Of a stretch of 64,000 nt of DNA, positions 1 through 11,493 are shown one piece after another; position 1 is the stretch's first letter; each line of letters begins with the position of its first letter. The notes under the pieces are model-generated. The model was not told the DNA's origin and made no database searches. It saw only the letters and a program-made list of their open reading frames with translations. Made by a program: the position numbers and the translations under genes. Source of the DNA: Catalinimonas alkaloidigena (GTDB lineage: Bacteria; Bacteroidota; Bacteroidia; Cytophagales; Cyclobacteriaceae); assembly GCF_029504655.1 (NCBI RefSeq), contig NZ_JAQFIL010000001.1, forward strand, positions 935,001-999,000, read 5' to 3'.

Positions 1-17
1 TTCTATAACAATATTCA

Positions 18-64
18 GTAAAGGCTTGGCTTCCAGGGAGTACTCTGTAAAGTCAAGTCTTTAC
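18..64 (+). other. Long hairpin upstream of tRNA-Trp
   Basis: Positions 18-31 pair with 51-64 over 14 consecutive base pairs (two or three of them G-U), and the enclosed segment forms a second 5-bp stem (34-38 with 43-47, loop AGTA). No T-tract follows directly, so this is not a textbook intrinsic terminator. It could be an RNase III or tRNA-processing structure in a transcript that enters from the left, where tuf commonly lies in this phylum (inference). Confidence 0.55.
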
Positions 65-70
65 ACTTAT

Positions 71-143
71 ACGGGTGTAGCTCAGCTGGTAGAGCAACGG
101 TCTCCAAAACCGTAGGTCGTGAGTTCGAATCTTACCGCCCGTG
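71..143 (+). tRNA. tRNA-Trp (anticodon CCA)
   Basis: The acceptor stem pairs 71-77 with 136-142, with discriminator G at 143. The D-arm GCTC...GAGC, anticodon stem 97-101/109-113 with loop CTCCAAA (anticodon CCA at 104-106) and T-arm containing GTTCGAATC are all visible. CCA is not encoded and must be added after transcription. The gene lies 18 bp before secE, as in many Bacteroidetes, and is probably co-transcribed with it. Confidence 0.97.
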
Positions 144-161
144 CTATAAATTGCTAAAGAG

Positions 162-353
162 ATGAATAATTTAGTTGAGTTTGTCAAAGCTTCCTATGAT
201 GAGATGAAGAATAAGGTGACATGGCCGAATTATTCGTCATTGCAAAGAAGCTCTGTCTTAGTGTTGATCGCTTCCTTGATATTCGCCTTATTGATAGGTT
301 TAATTGATCTGGGCTTTGAGAACACGATGACTTGGTTTTATAACGCGTTTTAA
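162..353 (+). CDS. secE: Preprotein translocase subunit SecE
   Basis: This 63-residue protein is the small single-span subunit that clamps SecY in the inner-membrane SecYEG translocon. The amphipathic stretch VKASYDEMKNKVTWPNYSSL (residues 8-27) is the conserved SecE cytoplasmic helix with the typical K-V-x-W-P motif, followed by one membrane segment (about 31-56). It has the short, one-TM form usual outside the enterobacteria. It sits between tRNA-Trp and nusG (2-bp gap), the classical secE-nusG context. Confidence 0.95.
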   Translation: MNNLVEFVKASYDEMKNKVTWPNYSSLQRSSVLVLIASLIFALLIGLIDLGFENTMTWFYNAF

Positions 354-355
354 AT

Positions 356-931
356 ATGGGTGACTTCAAGTGGTATGTGGTTAGGGCTATTAGTGGAAAG
401 GAAAGGAAGGTAAAGGAGTACCTGGAGAAGGAAATTGCCATTAACAATCTGGGGGAATATATTCCTCAGGTGCTAATTCCATCTGAAAAAGTGATGGAGA
501 TGAGAAATGGTAAGAAAAGAGTGAGAGAGAGAAACTTTTTTCCTGGATACATCATGATTTCTGCAGATCTGCAGAAAGCAAATGTGTATGATACCATCAC
601 CAATATCCCAAATGTGATCGGTTTTTTGGGCTCTAATGAAAAAGGAGCAGACAAAACGCCTATCCCGCTGCGCCCCAGTGAAGTTAACAGAATACTCGGC
701 AAAGTTGAAGATACGGATGAGGATGAAGTAAAACTGGAGACACCGTATATGGTAGGCGAAGAAGTGAAGGTAATGGATGGTCCTTTCAGTGGGTTTATCG
801 GTAACATAGAGGAAGTGTTTGAAGAGCGGAAAAAGCTGAAAGTGATGGTCAAAATCTTTGGTAGAAATACGCCTGTGGAACTTAATTACATGCAAGTAGA
901 GAAATTAGATAATAGTAGCAACAATGGCTAA
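356..931 (+). CDS. nusG: Transcription termination/antitermination protein NusG
   Basis: NusG binds the RNA polymerase clamp, promotes processivity and pausing, and links to Rho or the ribosome. The 191-residue protein starts [15 protein letters not shown], the NGN-domain signature, and carries the motif FFPGYIMI around residue 61. The C-terminal KOW domain contains [15 protein letters not shown]. The stop lies inside rplK: the two genes overlap by 8 bp, implying translational coupling. Confidence 0.97.
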   Translation: MGDFKWYVVRAISGKERKVKEYLEKEIAINNLGEYIPQVLIPSEKVMEMRNGKKRVRERNFFPGYIMISADLQKANVYDTITNIPNVIGFLGSNEKGADKTPIPLRPSEVNRILGKVEDTDEDEVKLETPYMVGEEVKVMDGPFSGFIGNIEEVFEERKKLKVMVKIFGRNTPVELNYMQVEKLDNSSNNG

Positions 932-1367
932 GGAAATAGTTGGATTTTTAAAGTTACAAATAAGGGGTGGGCAAGCTAACCCTTCACCTCCGGTAGGTCC
1001 GGCGCTTGGTAGTAAAGGCTTGAATATCATGGAGTTCTGCAAGCAATTTAACGGTAGAACTCAAGACAAACAGGGACAGGTATTACCAGTGGTAGTGACC
1101 ATATTCTCTGACAAGTCTTTTGACTTCGTGATCAAAACGCCTCCGGCGGCAGTTATGCTTCTGGAAGCTGCTAAGCAGAAAAAAGGATCTTCCGAGCCCA
1201 ACCGTAGTAAAGTGGGTTCAGTAAGTTGGGATCAGGTCAAGGAAATAGCTGAAACCAAAATGCCTGACCTTAACGCATTCAAAGTTGAGTCAGCCATGAA
1301 AATGGTTGCGGGTACCGCGAAGAGTATGGGTATCACAGTAAAAGGTAAAGCTCCCTGGGATAATTAA
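924..1367 (+). CDS. rplK: 50S ribosomal protein L11
   Basis: uL11 forms the base of the ribosomal stalk with 23S rRNA helices 43/44 and is the thiostrepton and RelA-related site. The 147-residue length is normal. The N-terminal [19 protein letters not shown] proline-rich motif and the C-terminal RNA-binding part with [12 protein letters not shown] are intact. Its start overlaps the nusG stop, and rplA follows after 12 bp. Confidence 0.98.
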   Translation: MAKEIVGFLKLQIRGGQANPSPPVGPALGSKGLNIMEFCKQFNGRTQDKQGQVLPVVVTIFSDKSFDFVIKTPPAAVMLLEAAKQKKGSSEPNRSKVGSVSWDQVKEIAETKMPDLNAFKVESAMKMVAGTAKSMGITVKGKAPWDN

Positions 1368-1379
1368 TAAAACTGACAA

Positions 1380-2078
1380 ATGGCTAAGTTATCTAAAAAG
1401 AAAGCAGATATTTTAAAGAAATATGATTTCACCAAGTCATATTCTCTGGAAGAAGCATCTTCAATGGTAAAAGATATTACCACTACAAGTTTTGATGCCT
1501 CTGTAGATTTGGATGTTAATCTGGGAGTTGATCCTCGTAAAGCGGACCAAATGGTTAGAGGTGTTGTAGCTTTACCTCATGGAACGGGTAAAGAAGTGAA
1601 AGTATTGGTCCTTTGTACACCAGACAAAGAAGAGGAAGCTAAAGAAGCAGGTGCAGACTATGTGGGGCTGGACGATTATATCCAGAAGATTGAGGGTGGA
1701 TGGACAGATGTAGATGTAATCATCACCATGCCTACGGTAATGGCTAAAGTAGGTCGTCTGGGTAGAGTGCTAGGACCTCGCGGACTAATGCCCAATCCTA
1801 AAGCGGGTACAGTTACCATGGATATTGGTAAAGCAGTACAGGAAGTAAAGGGTGGTAAGATTGATTTCAAAGTAGATAAATTCGGTATCATTCATACCAG
1901 CGTAGGAAAGGCTTCTTTTGACGCTCAGAGAATTGCTGAAAATGCTAATGAAGTTATTCAGACATTAAGCAGACTTAAGCCTGCTTCCACCAAAGGAACA
2001 TACATAAAAGGAATTTACTTGTCTAGTACGATGAGTAAAGGAATCCAAATTGATAAAAACAGTATAGCTGGATTATAA
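1380..2078 (+). CDS. rplA: 50S ribosomal protein L1
   Basis: uL1 is the mobile L1-stalk protein that helps eject deacylated tRNA; in many bacteria it also represses the rplK-rplA mRNA. At 232 residues it has the usual length, with the signature [20 protein letters not shown] about residues 122-141 and the preceding VDVIITMPT segment. It is separated from rplJ by only 2 bp. Confidence 0.98.
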   Translation: MAKLSKKKADILKKYDFTKSYSLEEASSMVKDITTTSFDASVDLDVNLGVDPRKADQMVRGVVALPHGTGKEVKVLVLCTPDKEEEAKEAGADYVGLDDYIQKIEGGWTDVDVIITMPTVMAKVGRLGRVLGPRGLMPNPKAGTVTMDIGKAVQEVKGGKIDFKVDKFGIIHTSVGKASFDAQRIAENANEVIQTLSRLKPASTKGTYIKGIYLSSTMSKGIQIDKNSIAGL

Positions 2079-2080
2079 TC

Positions 2081-2614
2081 ATGACTAGAGAAGAAAAAGG
2101 TGTCCTGATAGAAGAATTAGCTGAAAAGTTAAAAAACACAAGCCATTTTTACATTGCTGATACCGGAGGCCTAACTGTTGCTGAGGTAAATAACTTTCGT
2201 GAAATGTGCTATAAAAGAGGTGTTGAGTACAGAATTGTAAAAAACACCCTGATCAAAAAGGCGCTGGAGAAACTAGATACAGATTACGCTCCTTTTGACG
2301 AAGCGTTAAAAGGTACTTCAGGGATTATGTTTTCTCCTGAAGTTAGTAATGCTCCGGCCAAAATAATTAAAGAATATAAAAAGAAAGATAAAGAGCTTAC
2401 AAAGCCTGCTTTCAAAGCCGCTTCTATAGATAGCGATTTATTTATAGGAGCTGAGCATTTGGATATGTTAAGCTCATTGAAGTCCAAAGAGGAACTTATT
2501 GGTGAGATTATCACTTTATTACAATCTCCTGCAACCAATGTTATCTCTGCGCTTCAGAGTGGAAAGCATAAACTGGCGGGGATTGTAAAAACATTGTCCG
2601 AAAGAGAAGGATAG
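2081..2614 (+). CDS. rplJ: 50S ribosomal protein L10
   Basis: uL10 anchors the L7/L12 dimers to the ribosomal stalk. The 177-residue protein begins with MTREEKGVLIEELAEKLKNT and contains the conserved YRIVKNTLIKKALE helix of the L10 family (about residues 50-63). The C-terminal helix that binds L7/L12 is present. rplL follows after 46 bp in the same transcript, the standard L10-L12 pairing. Confidence 0.97.
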   Translation: MTREEKGVLIEELAEKLKNTSHFYIADTGGLTVAEVNNFREMCYKRGVEYRIVKNTLIKKALEKLDTDYAPFDEALKGTSGIMFSPEVSNAPAKIIKEYKKKDKELTKPAFKAASIDSDLFIGAEHLDMLSSLKSKEELIGEIITLLQSPATNVISALQSGKHKLAGIVKTLSEREG

Positions 2615-2660
2615 TATATTAATTTAGTAATAAACAAATCAATTTAAATAGCGTTTTAAA

Positions 2661-3038
2661 ATGGCAGACTTGAAAGATTTCGCAGAACAGCTGGTTAACC
2701 TTACAGTTAAGGAAGTTAACGAACTTGCTACCATCCTAAAAGAGGAATATGGCATTGAGCCAGCTGCAGCCGCTGCTCCTGTTGCTGTTGCAGGTGGAGG
2801 TGGTGATGCTGCTGCCGAGGAAGAAAAGACTTCATTTGACGTAGTGCTGAAGTCACCTGGCGGTTCTAAACTAGCAGTTGTGAAACTTGTTAAAGAATTA
2901 ACTGGTTTAGGTCTTAAAGAAGCAAAAGAACTTGTAGACAGTGCACCTAAAGAAATTAAAGAAGGTGTAAGTAAGGACGAAGCTGAAGGACTAAAAAAGC
3001 AGCTTGAAGAAGCTGGTGCAGAAGTAGAACTCAAGTAA
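2661..3038 (+). CDS. rplL: 50S ribosomal protein L7/L12
   Basis: bL12 is the multicopy acidic stalk protein that recruits translational GTPases. The 125-residue protein has the N-terminal dimerisation helices (2-32), an Ala/Gly-rich hinge (about 34-52, including a GGGG run) and the C-terminal factor-binding domain with [18 protein letters not shown]. An in-frame-looking antisense reading is only a compositional shadow. A terminator-like hairpin follows before rpoB. Confidence 0.98.
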   Translation: MADLKDFAEQLVNLTVKEVNELATILKEEYGIEPAAAAAPVAVAGGGGDAAAEEEKTSFDVVLKSPGGSKLAVVKLVKELTGLGLKEAKELVDSAPKEIKEGVSKDEAEGLKKQLEEAGAEVELK

Positions 3039-3070
3039 TCATTGAAATATTACTAGATTGCTTTGCAATT

Positions 3071-3098
3071 AGGCCTGGCCATTCAGTCAGGTCTTTTC
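3071..3098 (+). terminator. Attenuator-like hairpin between rplL and rpoB
   Basis: AGGCCTG at 3071-3077 pairs with CAGGTCT at 3088-3094 (7 bp, one G-U) and is followed by a short T-tract. The stem is modest, so partial read-through is expected. Reducing rpoBC relative to ribosomal-protein transcription at this position is well known in other bacteria; here it is inferred. Confidence 0.5.
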
Positions 3099-3213
3099 CT
3101 GTTTGTATATACTTTTAAGTCTAAAGGTTCCTTGCACTTTTCAGGGTAGCACCTGCAAGTTTTGAAAACTACCTTTTTTATTCCAAATAAAACCTTAAAA
3201 AAACTAGAAGGCT

Positions 3214-6200
3214 TTGGCTAATTTATATAAACCCACTGAGCGCGTCAATTTTGCTTCCATAAAAACTGTACTTGACTATCCCGATTTTCTGGATGTTCAA
3301 GTAAAGTCATTTAAGGATTTTCTGCAAATTGAGACGCCCGCTGAAAGAAGAAGTAATGAGGGGCTGTTCAAAGTTTTCTCTGAGAACTTCCCGATTTCAG
3401 ATTCTCGCGAAAACTTTGTTTTGGAATTCATTGATTATGTCATTGACCCTCCTAAATATTCTGTTGATGAGAGTATTGATAGAGGTTTGACCTTCTCTGT
3501 TCCATTGAAAGCAAAGCTTCGTCTTTCTTGTAATGATGAAGATAATGAAGATTTTGAAACCATAGAGCAGGAAGTTTTCCTAGGAAATATTCCCTACATG
3601 ACCGAAAAAGGCTCTTTCATTATCAATGGTGCTGAAAGAGTGATCGTATCACAACTACACAGGTCTCCCGGGGTATTTTTTGCTCAGAGTAAACATACGA
3701 ATGGTACAAAACTTTACTCCGCCAGAATTATTCCTTTCAAAGGGTCCTGGATAGAGTTTGCAACTGATGTAAACGGAGTAATGTATGCTTACATCGATAG
3801 AAAGAAAAAGTTTCCGGTTACTACCCTTCTGCGTGCCATAGGCTATGGTAGTGACAAGGATATCTTAGACTTGTTCGGACTATCTGAAGAAGTAAAAGCT
3901 GAAGAAAAAAGTCTCAAGCAATATGTCGGAAGAAAGCTAGCCGCGCGGGTACTTAGAACATGGACAGAAGACTTTGTTGACGAAGATACAGGGGAAGTGG
4001 TGTCTATTGACAGGAATGAGGTGCTGCTAGAAAGAGATTCGGTATTGTCCGAGGAAGATATAGATACTATTCTAGAGTCAGGTACTGATTCCATCATTCT
4101 TCACCGTGAAGATGTGAATATTACTGACTATTCTATCATTTACAATACCCTTCAGAAAGACAATTCTAACTCTGAGAAAGAAGCTGTTGAGCAGATTTAC
4201 CGTCAGCTTAGAAATACTGAAGCTCCTGATGAACAGACTGCACGCGATATTATTCAGAGCTTGTTTTTCAGTGATAAACGTTATGACCTTGGTGAAGTAG
4301 GGCGTTACAGAATCAACAAAAAGCTGAATCTGGAAATAGATTCAGATGTGCGCGTGCTGACCACTGAAGACATCATCAAGATTGTGAAATATCTTATTGG
4401 TCTCATCAATTCTCGTGCGGTAGTGGATGATATTGACCACTTAAGCAACAGAAGGGTAAGAACAGTAGGAGAGCAGCTTTACAGTCAGTTTGGTGTAGGT
4501 CTTGCTCGTATGGCGCGTACCATTAAAGAAAGAATGAATGTGCGTGACAATGAGGATTTCAAGCCAGTGGACTTGATCAACGCCCGTACCTTGTCTTCGG
4601 TAATCAACTCATTTTTCGGAACCAACCAGCTTTCTCAGTTTATGGATCAAACCAATCCATTGGCTGAAGTAACCCATAAGCGTCGTATGTCGGCATTAGG
4701 GCCTGGTGGTTTATCCAGAGAAAGAGCCGGTTTTGAGGTAAGGGACGTTCATTATACTCACTACGGTAGATTGTGTACAATTGAAACTCCTGAAGGACCA
4801 AACATTGGTCTGATTTCTTCACTTTGCGTACACGCTAAAGTGAACCATATGGGATTCATAGAAACTCCTTATCGGAAAGTAGAAGAAGGTAAGGTAGACA
4901 TGAGTGGTAATGTGCTTTATCTGACGGCTGAAGAAGAGGATACGCATAATATCGCTCAGGCAAACGCTCCGCTAGAAACAAATGGTAAATTCATAAACGA
5001 AACTGTAAAGGCTCGTTATGAAGGCGACTTTCCAGTAGTAGAACCAGGCAATGTTTCATATATGGACGTTGCTCCTAACCAGATTGTATCGGTTGCGGCT
5101 TCTATGATTCCATTTTTGGAGCATGATGATGCCAACCGTGCATTGATGGGGTCCAACATGCAGCGTCAGGCAGTACCATTGTTGAAGCCTGAAGCGCCTA
5201 TCGTAGGGACAGGGCTTGAAGCAAGAGTAGCATTAGATTCTCGTTCACTAATATTAGCAGAAGAGAATGGTGAGGTTGAATATGTTGACGGACAAAAGAT
5301 TGTAATGCGTTATGACCTTACTGATGAACAAAGGTTGATCAGCTTTGACGGGGATCTTAAAACGTATAATCTGACCAAGTTCCGTAGAACAAATCAGGAC
5401 ACCTGCGTCAATCTTAAGCCCATTGTATTGAAAGGTGAGAGAGTGAAAAAAGGGCAGCCTCTTTGTGAAGGTTATGCAACTGAAAATGGTGAACTTGCCC
5501 TAGGAAGAAATATGATGGTAGCCTTTATGCCTTGGCAAGGGTATAACTTTGAGGATGCTATCGTAATTTCTGAAAAAGTAGTAAGAGACGACATCTTTAC
5601 TTCTCTTCACATTGAAGAGTTTGAACTGGAAGTGAGAGATACCAAAAGAGGTGAAGAAGAACTGACTTCTGAAATCCCCAACGTGAGCGAAGAGGCAGTA
5701 AAGAACCTTGATGAGAATGGTATCATCCGTGTAGGCGCAGATGTGAAAGAAGGTGATATCCTGATTGGAAAAATTACTCCTAAAGGTGAAACTGACCCTA
5801 CTCCTGAAGAAAAGCTTTTAAGAGCTATATTCGGCGATAAGGCTGGTGATGTTAAAGACGCTTCTCTGAAAGCCTCTCCTTCACTTCGCGGAGTAGTTAT
5901 TGATACCAAACTTTTCTCTCGCCCTAAAAAAGATAAAGAACTTCGGGCCAAGGCGAAAAAAGAAGTAGAGAACCTTAAGGTAAAATATAAGAAAGACCTG
6001 CTAGGCATAAGAGCTACCATGATTAATAAATTGGTAGGTCTTCTGGAAGGTAAATCTTCTCAGGGTGTGAAACATAAATTTGGAGATGAAATTATATCCA
6101 AAGGGATGAAGTTCTCCAGAGCGAATATCGAGAATAATCTGTTCCCTGAAAAGAATATCTACAGAGACGAAAGCAACTATAACGTACCTGAAGAAGCGAA

Positions 6201-7089
6201 TCTGATTTCGGATTTAATCATTGAAAACTGGACTGAGGATGATCATATAAATCATCTAGTTTTTGAGATGGTTAAAAATTACAACCAGACTCGTAATGAG
6301 CTTACTGCTCATTTCAAGCGTGAACGCTTTACTTTAGAAGTCGGTGATGAACTTCCGGCAGGAATTGTTCAGCTAGCTAAAGTATACGTTGCTAAAAAGC
6401 GTAAGCTGAAAGTAGGAGATAAAATGGCGGGTCGTCACGGAAACAAAGGTGTTGTAGCCAAAATCGTACGTGAAGAAGATATGCCATTTATGGCCGACGG
6501 TACTCCGGTTGACATTGTACTTAACCCATTAGGTGTGCCCTCTCGTATGAACCTGGGTCAGATCTATGAGACTGTATTAGGTTGGGCTGGATTGAAGCTG
6601 GGTAGAAAGTACAGTACACCAATCTTTGACGGAGCCACACTAGATGATGTGGCCAAAGAACTCAAAGATGCAGGGCTTCCTGATTTTGGTCGTGCGGAAC
6701 TATACGATGGCTTATCTGGCGAAAAATTTGACCAGAAAGTAACTGTCGGTGTTATCTACATGTTGAAATTAGGACACTTGGTGGATGATAAAATGCATGC
6801 GCGTTCTATCGGCCCCTACTCTCTCATCACCCAGCAGCCACTCGGTGGTAAAGCTCAGTTTGGTGGACAGCGTTTTGGAGAGATGGAAGTATGGGCATTA
6901 GAAGCTTTCGGAGCTTCACACGTTCTCCAAGAAATCCTTACTGTCAAGTCTGATGATGTGGTGGGTAGAGCTAAGGCTTATGAAGCCATTGTGAAAGGTG
7001 AAAACCTACCTAAGCCTAACATTCCTGAGTCATTTAATGTACTTGTACATGAGCTCAGAGGTTTGGCACTTGAAATTACACTTGACTAA
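3214..7089 (+). CDS. rpoB: DNA-directed RNA polymerase subunit beta
   Basis: RpoB is the 1291-residue catalytic beta subunit. The start is TTG; the peptide begins [18 protein letters not shown] and no better upstream start is apparent. The rifampicin pocket is of the susceptible type: D478, H488 and S493 correspond to E. coli D516, H526 and S531, with one nearby change (T480 where E. coli has N518). The C-terminal [19 protein letters not shown] motif that contacts beta-prime is present. rpoC follows after a hairpin-bearing gap. Confidence 0.98.
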   Translation: MANLYKPTERVNFASIKTVLDYPDFLDVQVKSFKDFLQIETPAERRSNEGLFKVFSENFPISDSRENFVLEFIDYVIDPPKYSVDESIDRGLTFSVPLKAKLRLSCNDEDNEDFETIEQEVFLGNIPYMTEKGSFIINGAERVIVSQLHRSPGVFFAQSKHTNGTKLYSARIIPFKGSWIEFATDVNGVMYAYIDRKKKFPVTTLLRAIGYGSDKDILDLFGLSEEVKAEEKSLKQYVGRKLAARVLRTWTEDFVDEDTGEVVSIDRNEVLLERDSVLSEEDIDTILESGTDSIILHREDVNITDYSIIYNTLQKDNSNSEKEAVEQIYRQLRNTEAPDEQTARDIIQSLFFSDKRYDLGEVGRYRINKKLNLEIDSDVRVLTTEDIIKIVKYLIGLINSRAVVDDIDHLSNRRVRTVGEQLYSQFGVGLARMARTIKERMNVRDNEDFKPVDLINARTLSSVINSFFGTNQLSQFMDQTNPLAEVTHKRRMSALGPGGLSRERAGFEVRDVHYTHYGRLCTIETPEGPNIGLISSLCVHAKVNHMGFIETPYRKVEEGKVDMSGNVLYLTAEEEDTHNIAQANAPLETNGKFINETVKARYEGDFPVVEPGNVSYMDVAPNQIVSVAASMIPFLEHDDANRALMGSNMQRQAVPLLKPEAPIVGTGLEARVALDSRSLILAEENGEVEYVDGQKIVMRYDLTDEQRLISFDGDLKTYNLTKFRRTNQDTCVNLKPIVLKGERVKKGQPLCEGYATENGELALGRNMMVAFMPWQGYNFEDAIVISEKVVRDDIFTSLHIEEFELEVRDTKRGEEELTSEIPNVSEEAVKNLDENGIIRVGADVKEGDILIGKITPKGETDPTPEEKLLRAIFGDKAGDVKDASLKASPSLRGVVIDTKLFSRPKKDKELRAKAKKEVENLKVKYKKDLLGIRATMINKLVGLLEGKSSQGVKHKFGDEIISKGMKFSRANIENNLFPEKNIYRDESNYNVPEEANLISDLIIENWTEDDHINHLVFEMVKNYNQTRNELTAHFKRERFTLEVGDELPAGIVQLAKVYVAKKRKLKVGDKMAGRHGNKGVVAKIVREEDMPFMADGTPVDIVLNPLGVPSRMNLGQIYETVLGWAGLKLGRKYSTPIFDGATLDDVAKELKDAGLPDFGRAELYDGLSGEKFDQKVTVGVIYMLKLGHLVDDKMHARSIGPYSLITQQPLGGKAQFGGQRFGEMEVWALEAFGASHVLQEILTVKSDDVVGRAKAYEAIVKGENLPKPNIPESFNVLVHELRGLALEITLD

Positions 7090-7099
7090 AATATTGAAT

Positions 7100-7130
7100 G
7101 CCCCATGCCATAAAAAGCATGGGCTTTCTT
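7100..7130 (+). terminator. Hairpin in the rpoB-rpoC spacer
   Basis: CCCATGC (7102-7108) pairs with GCATGGG (7117-7123) around an A-rich loop, extendable by G7100-C7124 with one bulge, followed by TTTCTT. It resembles a weak terminator or an mRNA-processing hairpin inside the rpoBC transcript. Since rpoC must be transcribed, read-through is required. Confidence 0.4.
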
Positions 7131-7155
7131 CCATTCATGAAATAAACATTCACCT

Positions 7156-10100
7156 ATGGCATTCAAGAAAAATAGAAAAATCTCTAATGATTTCTCCAAT
7201 GTGACTATCAGTTTGGCTTCTCCTGAGTCAATACTGGAAAGCTCTCATGGTGAGGTAACACAACCAGAAACCATTAATTACAGGACTTATAAGCCTGAAA
7301 TGGGAGGTTTGTTTTGTGAGCGTATCTTCGGTCCTGTAAAAGACTGGGAATGCCACTGCGGGAAATATAAGAGAATTAGATATAAAGGTATTATATGTGA
7401 TAGATGTGGTGTAGAGGTTACTGAGAAAAAAGTGCGCCGTGAAAGAATGGGGCATATTGAGCTAGTAGTACCTGTAGCACACATCTGGTATTTTAGATCA
7501 CTTCCTAATAAAATAGGTTATCTGCTTGGCCTTCCTACCAAGAAGCTTGATCAGATCATCTATTACGAAAGATATGCGGTAATCCAGCCTGGTATCAAAG
7601 CAGAAGATGGGATCAGCTACTTGGATTTCTTGACTGAAGATGAATATCTGGATATCATCGATAAATTACCTGCTGACAACCAGAAGCTGGACGATACTGA
7701 TCCTAATAAATTTATTGCTAAGATGGGTGCAGATGCATTAGAAATGCTATTGGCCCGTCTGGAACTGGATGAATTATCATATAGCTTAAGACATCAGGCA
7801 CAAACGGATACTTCGCAGCAGCGTAAAGCAGAAGCATTGAAGCGCCTGAAAGTAGTGGAATCTTTCCGCGATGCTAAAACCAGAATTGAGAACCGCCCCG
7901 AGTGGATGGTAATCAAAATGGTGCCTGTGATTCCTCCCGAATTGCGTCCTTTGGTACCATTGGATGGTGGAAGATTCGCTACCTCTGATTTGAACGACCT
8001 CTATCGTAGGGTAATCATCAGAAACAACCGTCTGAAGCGTCTAATAGATATTAAAGCACCTGAAGTAATTCTTAGAAACGAGAAACGTATGCTTCAGGAA
8101 GCAGTAGATTCATTATTTGATAATTCACGCAAAGTGAATGCAGTGCGCTCTGATGGAAACCGTGCACTGAAATCTTTGAGCGATATGCTTAAAGGTAAGC
8201 AGGGGCGCTTCCGTCAAAACCTACTGGGTAAGCGTGTTGACTATTCCGGTCGTTCTGTTATTGTGGTGGGTCCTGAGCTAAAAATGCATGAGTGCGGTCT
8301 GCCTAAAGATATGGCAGCGGAGCTATTCAAACCGTTTATTATCCGCAAATTGATCGAGCGTGGCATAGTAAAAACTGTTAAGTCTGCCAAGAAAATTGTA
8401 GACCGCAAAGACCCGGTTGTTTGGGATATTCTGGAAAATGTACTGAAAGGACATCCGGTTATGCTTAACCGTGCTCCTACACTTCACCGTCTGGGTATAC
8501 AGGCATTCCAGCCTAAGCTGATAGAAGGAAAAGCTATTCAGCTTCACCCCTTAGTATGTACAGCTTTTAACGCTGACTTTGACGGTGACCAAATGGCGGT
8601 ACACGTGCCTCTGGGACATGAAGCGATATTAGAGGCTTCCATGCTGATGCTTTCTTCTCATAATATTATGAACCCTGCCAATGGTGCACCTATTACAGTA
8701 CCTTCTCAGGACATGGTATTAGGTCTTTATTATGTAACGAAAGGAAGAAAGAGCACCAAAGAATTAGCAGTAGAAGGAGAAGGGATGACTTTCTACTCTC
8801 CTGAGGAAGTTATCATTGCGATCAACGAGAAGCGTATCTCCAAACATGCTCACATCAAAGTAAAGACAAAGGTCAGAGACCTTGAGACAGGTGAGTTCAG
8901 TGAACAGTTAGTTGATACAGTAGCAGGACGAGTGATTTTTAATCAGTTGATTCCTGAGGAGGTTGGATATGTGAATGAGTTGTTAACTAAGAAAAAACTT
9001 CAGCAGATTATTGCAACGGTATTCAAAATTGCTGGGGTTTCAAGAGCTGCTAAGTTCTTAGATGACATAAAAGAGCTTGGTTTTCAATCTGCTTACAAAG
9101 GTGGCTTATCATTCGGTTTGGATGATATTGTGGTTCCCGAACAAAAAGATAACCTCGTTGAACAGGCTAAGAATGAAGTAGATGCTGTGAAAAATAACTA
9201 CTTCATGGGATTGATCACTGACAACGAGCGATATAATCAGGTCATTGACATCTGGACGAGAGTAAACTCTCAGATTACAGGTGCACTCATGAAACAGATG
9301 GAAGAAGACCGTCAGGGATTTAACTCCATCTATATGATGATGCACTCTGGAGCAAGAGGCTCTCGTGAGCAGATCAGGCAGTTGGGTGGAATGAGAGGAT
9401 TGATGGCAAAGCCCCAGAAAAACCTACAAGGTTCAGTAGGAGAGATTATTGAAAACCCAATTCTTTCCAACTTTAAAGAAGGACTGGACGTAATAGAGTA
9501 CTTTATCTCAACCCACGGTGCGCGTAAAGGTCTGGCGGATACAGCATTGAAAACTGCAGATGCCGGTTACTTGACTCGCCGACTAGTGGATGTAGCTCAG
9601 GATGTGGTAATTCGCGATTTTGACTGTGGAACGGTAAGAGGTTTGAGAGTTGCCGCACTGAAAGACAATGAAGAAATTGTTGAGCCGCTGTCTGAGAGGA
9701 TTCTTGGTCGTGTATCAGTAAACGATGAGTTTGACCCTGTTTCCAATGAGGTACTGGTAAAATCCGGTGAGGAAATTACTGAAGAAATTGCCCAACGCAT
9801 TGATAATAGCGGTATAGATGAAATGGAGATTCGTTCTCCGCTGACTTGTGAGACGCGTCATGGTATCTGTTCTAAGTGCTACGGTAGAAACCTGGCATCA
9901 GGACAAATGGTACAGATTGGAGAAGCTGTAGGAGTGATTGCTGCTCAGTCTATTGGTGAACCAGGTACGCAGCTTACGTTAAGAACATTCCACGTGGGTG
10001 GTACAGCTTCAAACATTGCAGTAGATGCGATGATTAAGTCTAAATTTGACGGTATTGTAGAATACGAGGAGATCAAGTATTTAAAAACCACGGATGAGGA

Positions 10101-11490
10101 AGGTGAAGAGAAGACTGTAGTGATGGGTAGATCTGGAGAAGTTAAGATTGTTGATGAAAAGAGTGGTAAAGTTTTCTCCAGTAACAACGTCCCTTATGGA
10201 TCTTTCCTTAAGGTAAAAGACGGTGAGAAAGTGAAGAAAGGACAGGAGCTTTGCAACTGGGATCCATACAATGCTGTAATACTTTCAGAGTATGAGGGTA
10301 CGGTAGATTTTGAGTCCATCGAGCAGGGGATTACTTACAAAGAGGAGTTTGACGAACATACCGGACACCGAGAAAAAGTAATCACTGAGACTAAGGATAA
10401 AACTAAAAACCCGGCTATCCTAATCAATCCTACCAAGAAGTCAGAACTGGATGAGCCTAAGGCTTATAACATACCAGTAGGGGCACACTTGGCAGTAGAC
10501 AAAGGAGACTCTGTAAGAGCAGGTCAAGTATTGGTGAAGATCCCTCGTATGATGAGTAAATCAAGGGATATTACTGGTGGTTTGCCTAGAGTAACTGAAC
10601 TTTTTGAAGCGCGTAATCCTTCTAATCCTGCTGTGGTTAGTGCTATCAATGGTGCAGTCACTTACGGCGGAGTAAAAAGAGGTAATCGTGAGATATTTAT
10701 TGAGTCCAAAGATGGTGTCAAGAAAAGGTATTTAGTACCGCTTTCTAAGCACATATTGGTACAAGATAATGACTATGTGAAAGCTGGTATGGCACTTTCT
10801 GATGGTGCAATCACACCTGCTGACATATTATCTATCAAAGGTCCCACTGCAGTTCAGGAGTATCTGGTAGATGAAATTCAGGAAGTATATCGCTTACAGG
10901 GAGTAAAAATCAACGATAAGCACATTGAGGTAATTGTAAGCCAGATGATGCAGAAAGTTGAGATTGAAGATGAGGGGGATACTAGTTTCTTAAGAAGACA
11001 GGTGGTAGATAAATTTAGCTTCAGAGAAGAAAATGATTCTATCCTTGACAAGAAAGTCGTATTAGATGTAGGGGACTCTACAAAGCTGAAGCCAGGTATG
11101 ATCGTTACTCAACGTCAGCTGAGAGATGAAAACTCATCCTTGAAGCGTCAGGATAAAAAGACGGTTCAGGTGAGAGATGCTGAGCCTGCTTTGGCAAAAC
11201 CTACACTTCAGGGTATCACGCAGTCATCTTTAGGTACGGAGAGCTTCTTGTCAGCGGCTTCATTTCAGGAAACTACCAAAGTACTAAGTGAAGCTTCAAT
11301 TCGTGGTAAGCGCGATGAACTAAAAGGGTTAAAGGAAAATATTATTGTTGGACATCCTATCCCTGCAGGTACTGGAACCCGTGCATACAACAAGATTATT
11401 GTTCACTCCAAAGAGGAATATGAGCAGTTGAAGACTTCTCGTGAAGGAAGGAAAGAGGAGAATGTAAGCACAATGGAAACAAATAGTTAA
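7156..11490 (+). CDS. rpoC: DNA-directed RNA polymerase subunit beta'
   Basis: RpoC is the 1444-residue beta-prime subunit. The catalytic [10 protein letters not shown] loop places the Mg-binding aspartates at D474, D476 and D478. An N-terminal zinc site is seen in [20 protein letters not shown], and the second zinc cluster is in [13 protein letters not shown]. The trigger-loop/bridge-helix region with [16 protein letters not shown] is intact. The length is typical for Bacteroidetes. The DUF3467 gene begins 3 bp after the stop. Confidence 0.98.
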   Translation: MAFKKNRKISNDFSNVTISLASPESILESSHGEVTQPETINYRTYKPEMGGLFCERIFGPVKDWECHCGKYKRIRYKGIICDRCGVEVTEKKVRRERMGHIELVVPVAHIWYFRSLPNKIGYLLGLPTKKLDQIIYYERYAVIQPGIKAEDGISYLDFLTEDEYLDIIDKLPADNQKLDDTDPNKFIAKMGADALEMLLARLELDELSYSLRHQAQTDTSQQRKAEALKRLKVVESFRDAKTRIENRPEWMVIKMVPVIPPELRPLVPLDGGRFATSDLNDLYRRVIIRNNRLKRLIDIKAPEVILRNEKRMLQEAVDSLFDNSRKVNAVRSDGNRALKSLSDMLKGKQGRFRQNLLGKRVDYSGRSVIVVGPELKMHECGLPKDMAAELFKPFIIRKLIERGIVKTVKSAKKIVDRKDPVVWDILENVLKGHPVMLNRAPTLHRLGIQAFQPKLIEGKAIQLHPLVCTAFNADFDGDQMAVHVPLGHEAILEASMLMLSSHNIMNPANGAPITVPSQDMVLGLYYVTKGRKSTKELAVEGEGMTFYSPEEVIIAINEKRISKHAHIKVKTKVRDLETGEFSEQLVDTVAGRVIFNQLIPEEVGYVNELLTKKKLQQIIATVFKIAGVSRAAKFLDDIKELGFQSAYKGGLSFGLDDIVVPEQKDNLVEQAKNEVDAVKNNYFMGLITDNERYNQVIDIWTRVNSQITGALMKQMEEDRQGFNSIYMMMHSGARGSREQIRQLGGMRGLMAKPQKNLQGSVGEIIENPILSNFKEGLDVIEYFISTHGARKGLADTALKTADAGYLTRRLVDVAQDVVIRDFDCGTVRGLRVAALKDNEEIVEPLSERILGRVSVNDEFDPVSNEVLVKSGEEITEEIAQRIDNSGIDEMEIRSPLTCETRHGICSKCYGRNLASGQMVQIGEAVGVIAAQSIGEPGTQLTLRTFHVGGTASNIAVDAMIKSKFDGIVEYEEIKYLKTTDEEGEEKTVVMGRSGEVKIVDEKSGKVFSSNNVPYGSFLKVKDGEKVKKGQELCNWDPYNAVILSEYEGTVDFESIEQGITYKEEFDEHTGHREKVITETKDKTKNPAILINPTKKSELDEPKAYNIPVGAHLAVDKGDSVRAGQVLVKIPRMMSKSRDITGGLPRVTELFEARNPSNPAVVSAINGAVTYGGVKRGNREIFIESKDGVKKRYLVPLSKHILVQDNDYVKAGMALSDGAITPADILSIKGPTAVQEYLVDEIQEVYRLQGVKINDKHIEVIVSQMMQKVEIEDEGDTSFLRRQVVDKFSFREENDSILDKKVVLDVGDSTKLKPGMIVTQRQLRDENSSLKRQDKKTVQVRDAEPALAKPTLQGITQSSLGTESFLSAASFQETTKVLSEASIRGKRDELKGLKENIIVGHPIPAGTGTRAYNKIIVHSKEEYEQLKTSREGRKEENVSTMETNS

Positions 11491-11493
11491 TCC

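Noticed and set aside
2639..3034. Open frame antisense to rplL rich in Ser/Ala/Thr
   Set aside because: It mirrors the Ala/Glu/Lys-rich rplL sequence; composition is of the shadow type and rplL is a certain gene.
4640..4822. Antisense frame within rpoB
   Set aside because: It covers the conserved rifampicin region of rpoB; only a shadow reading.
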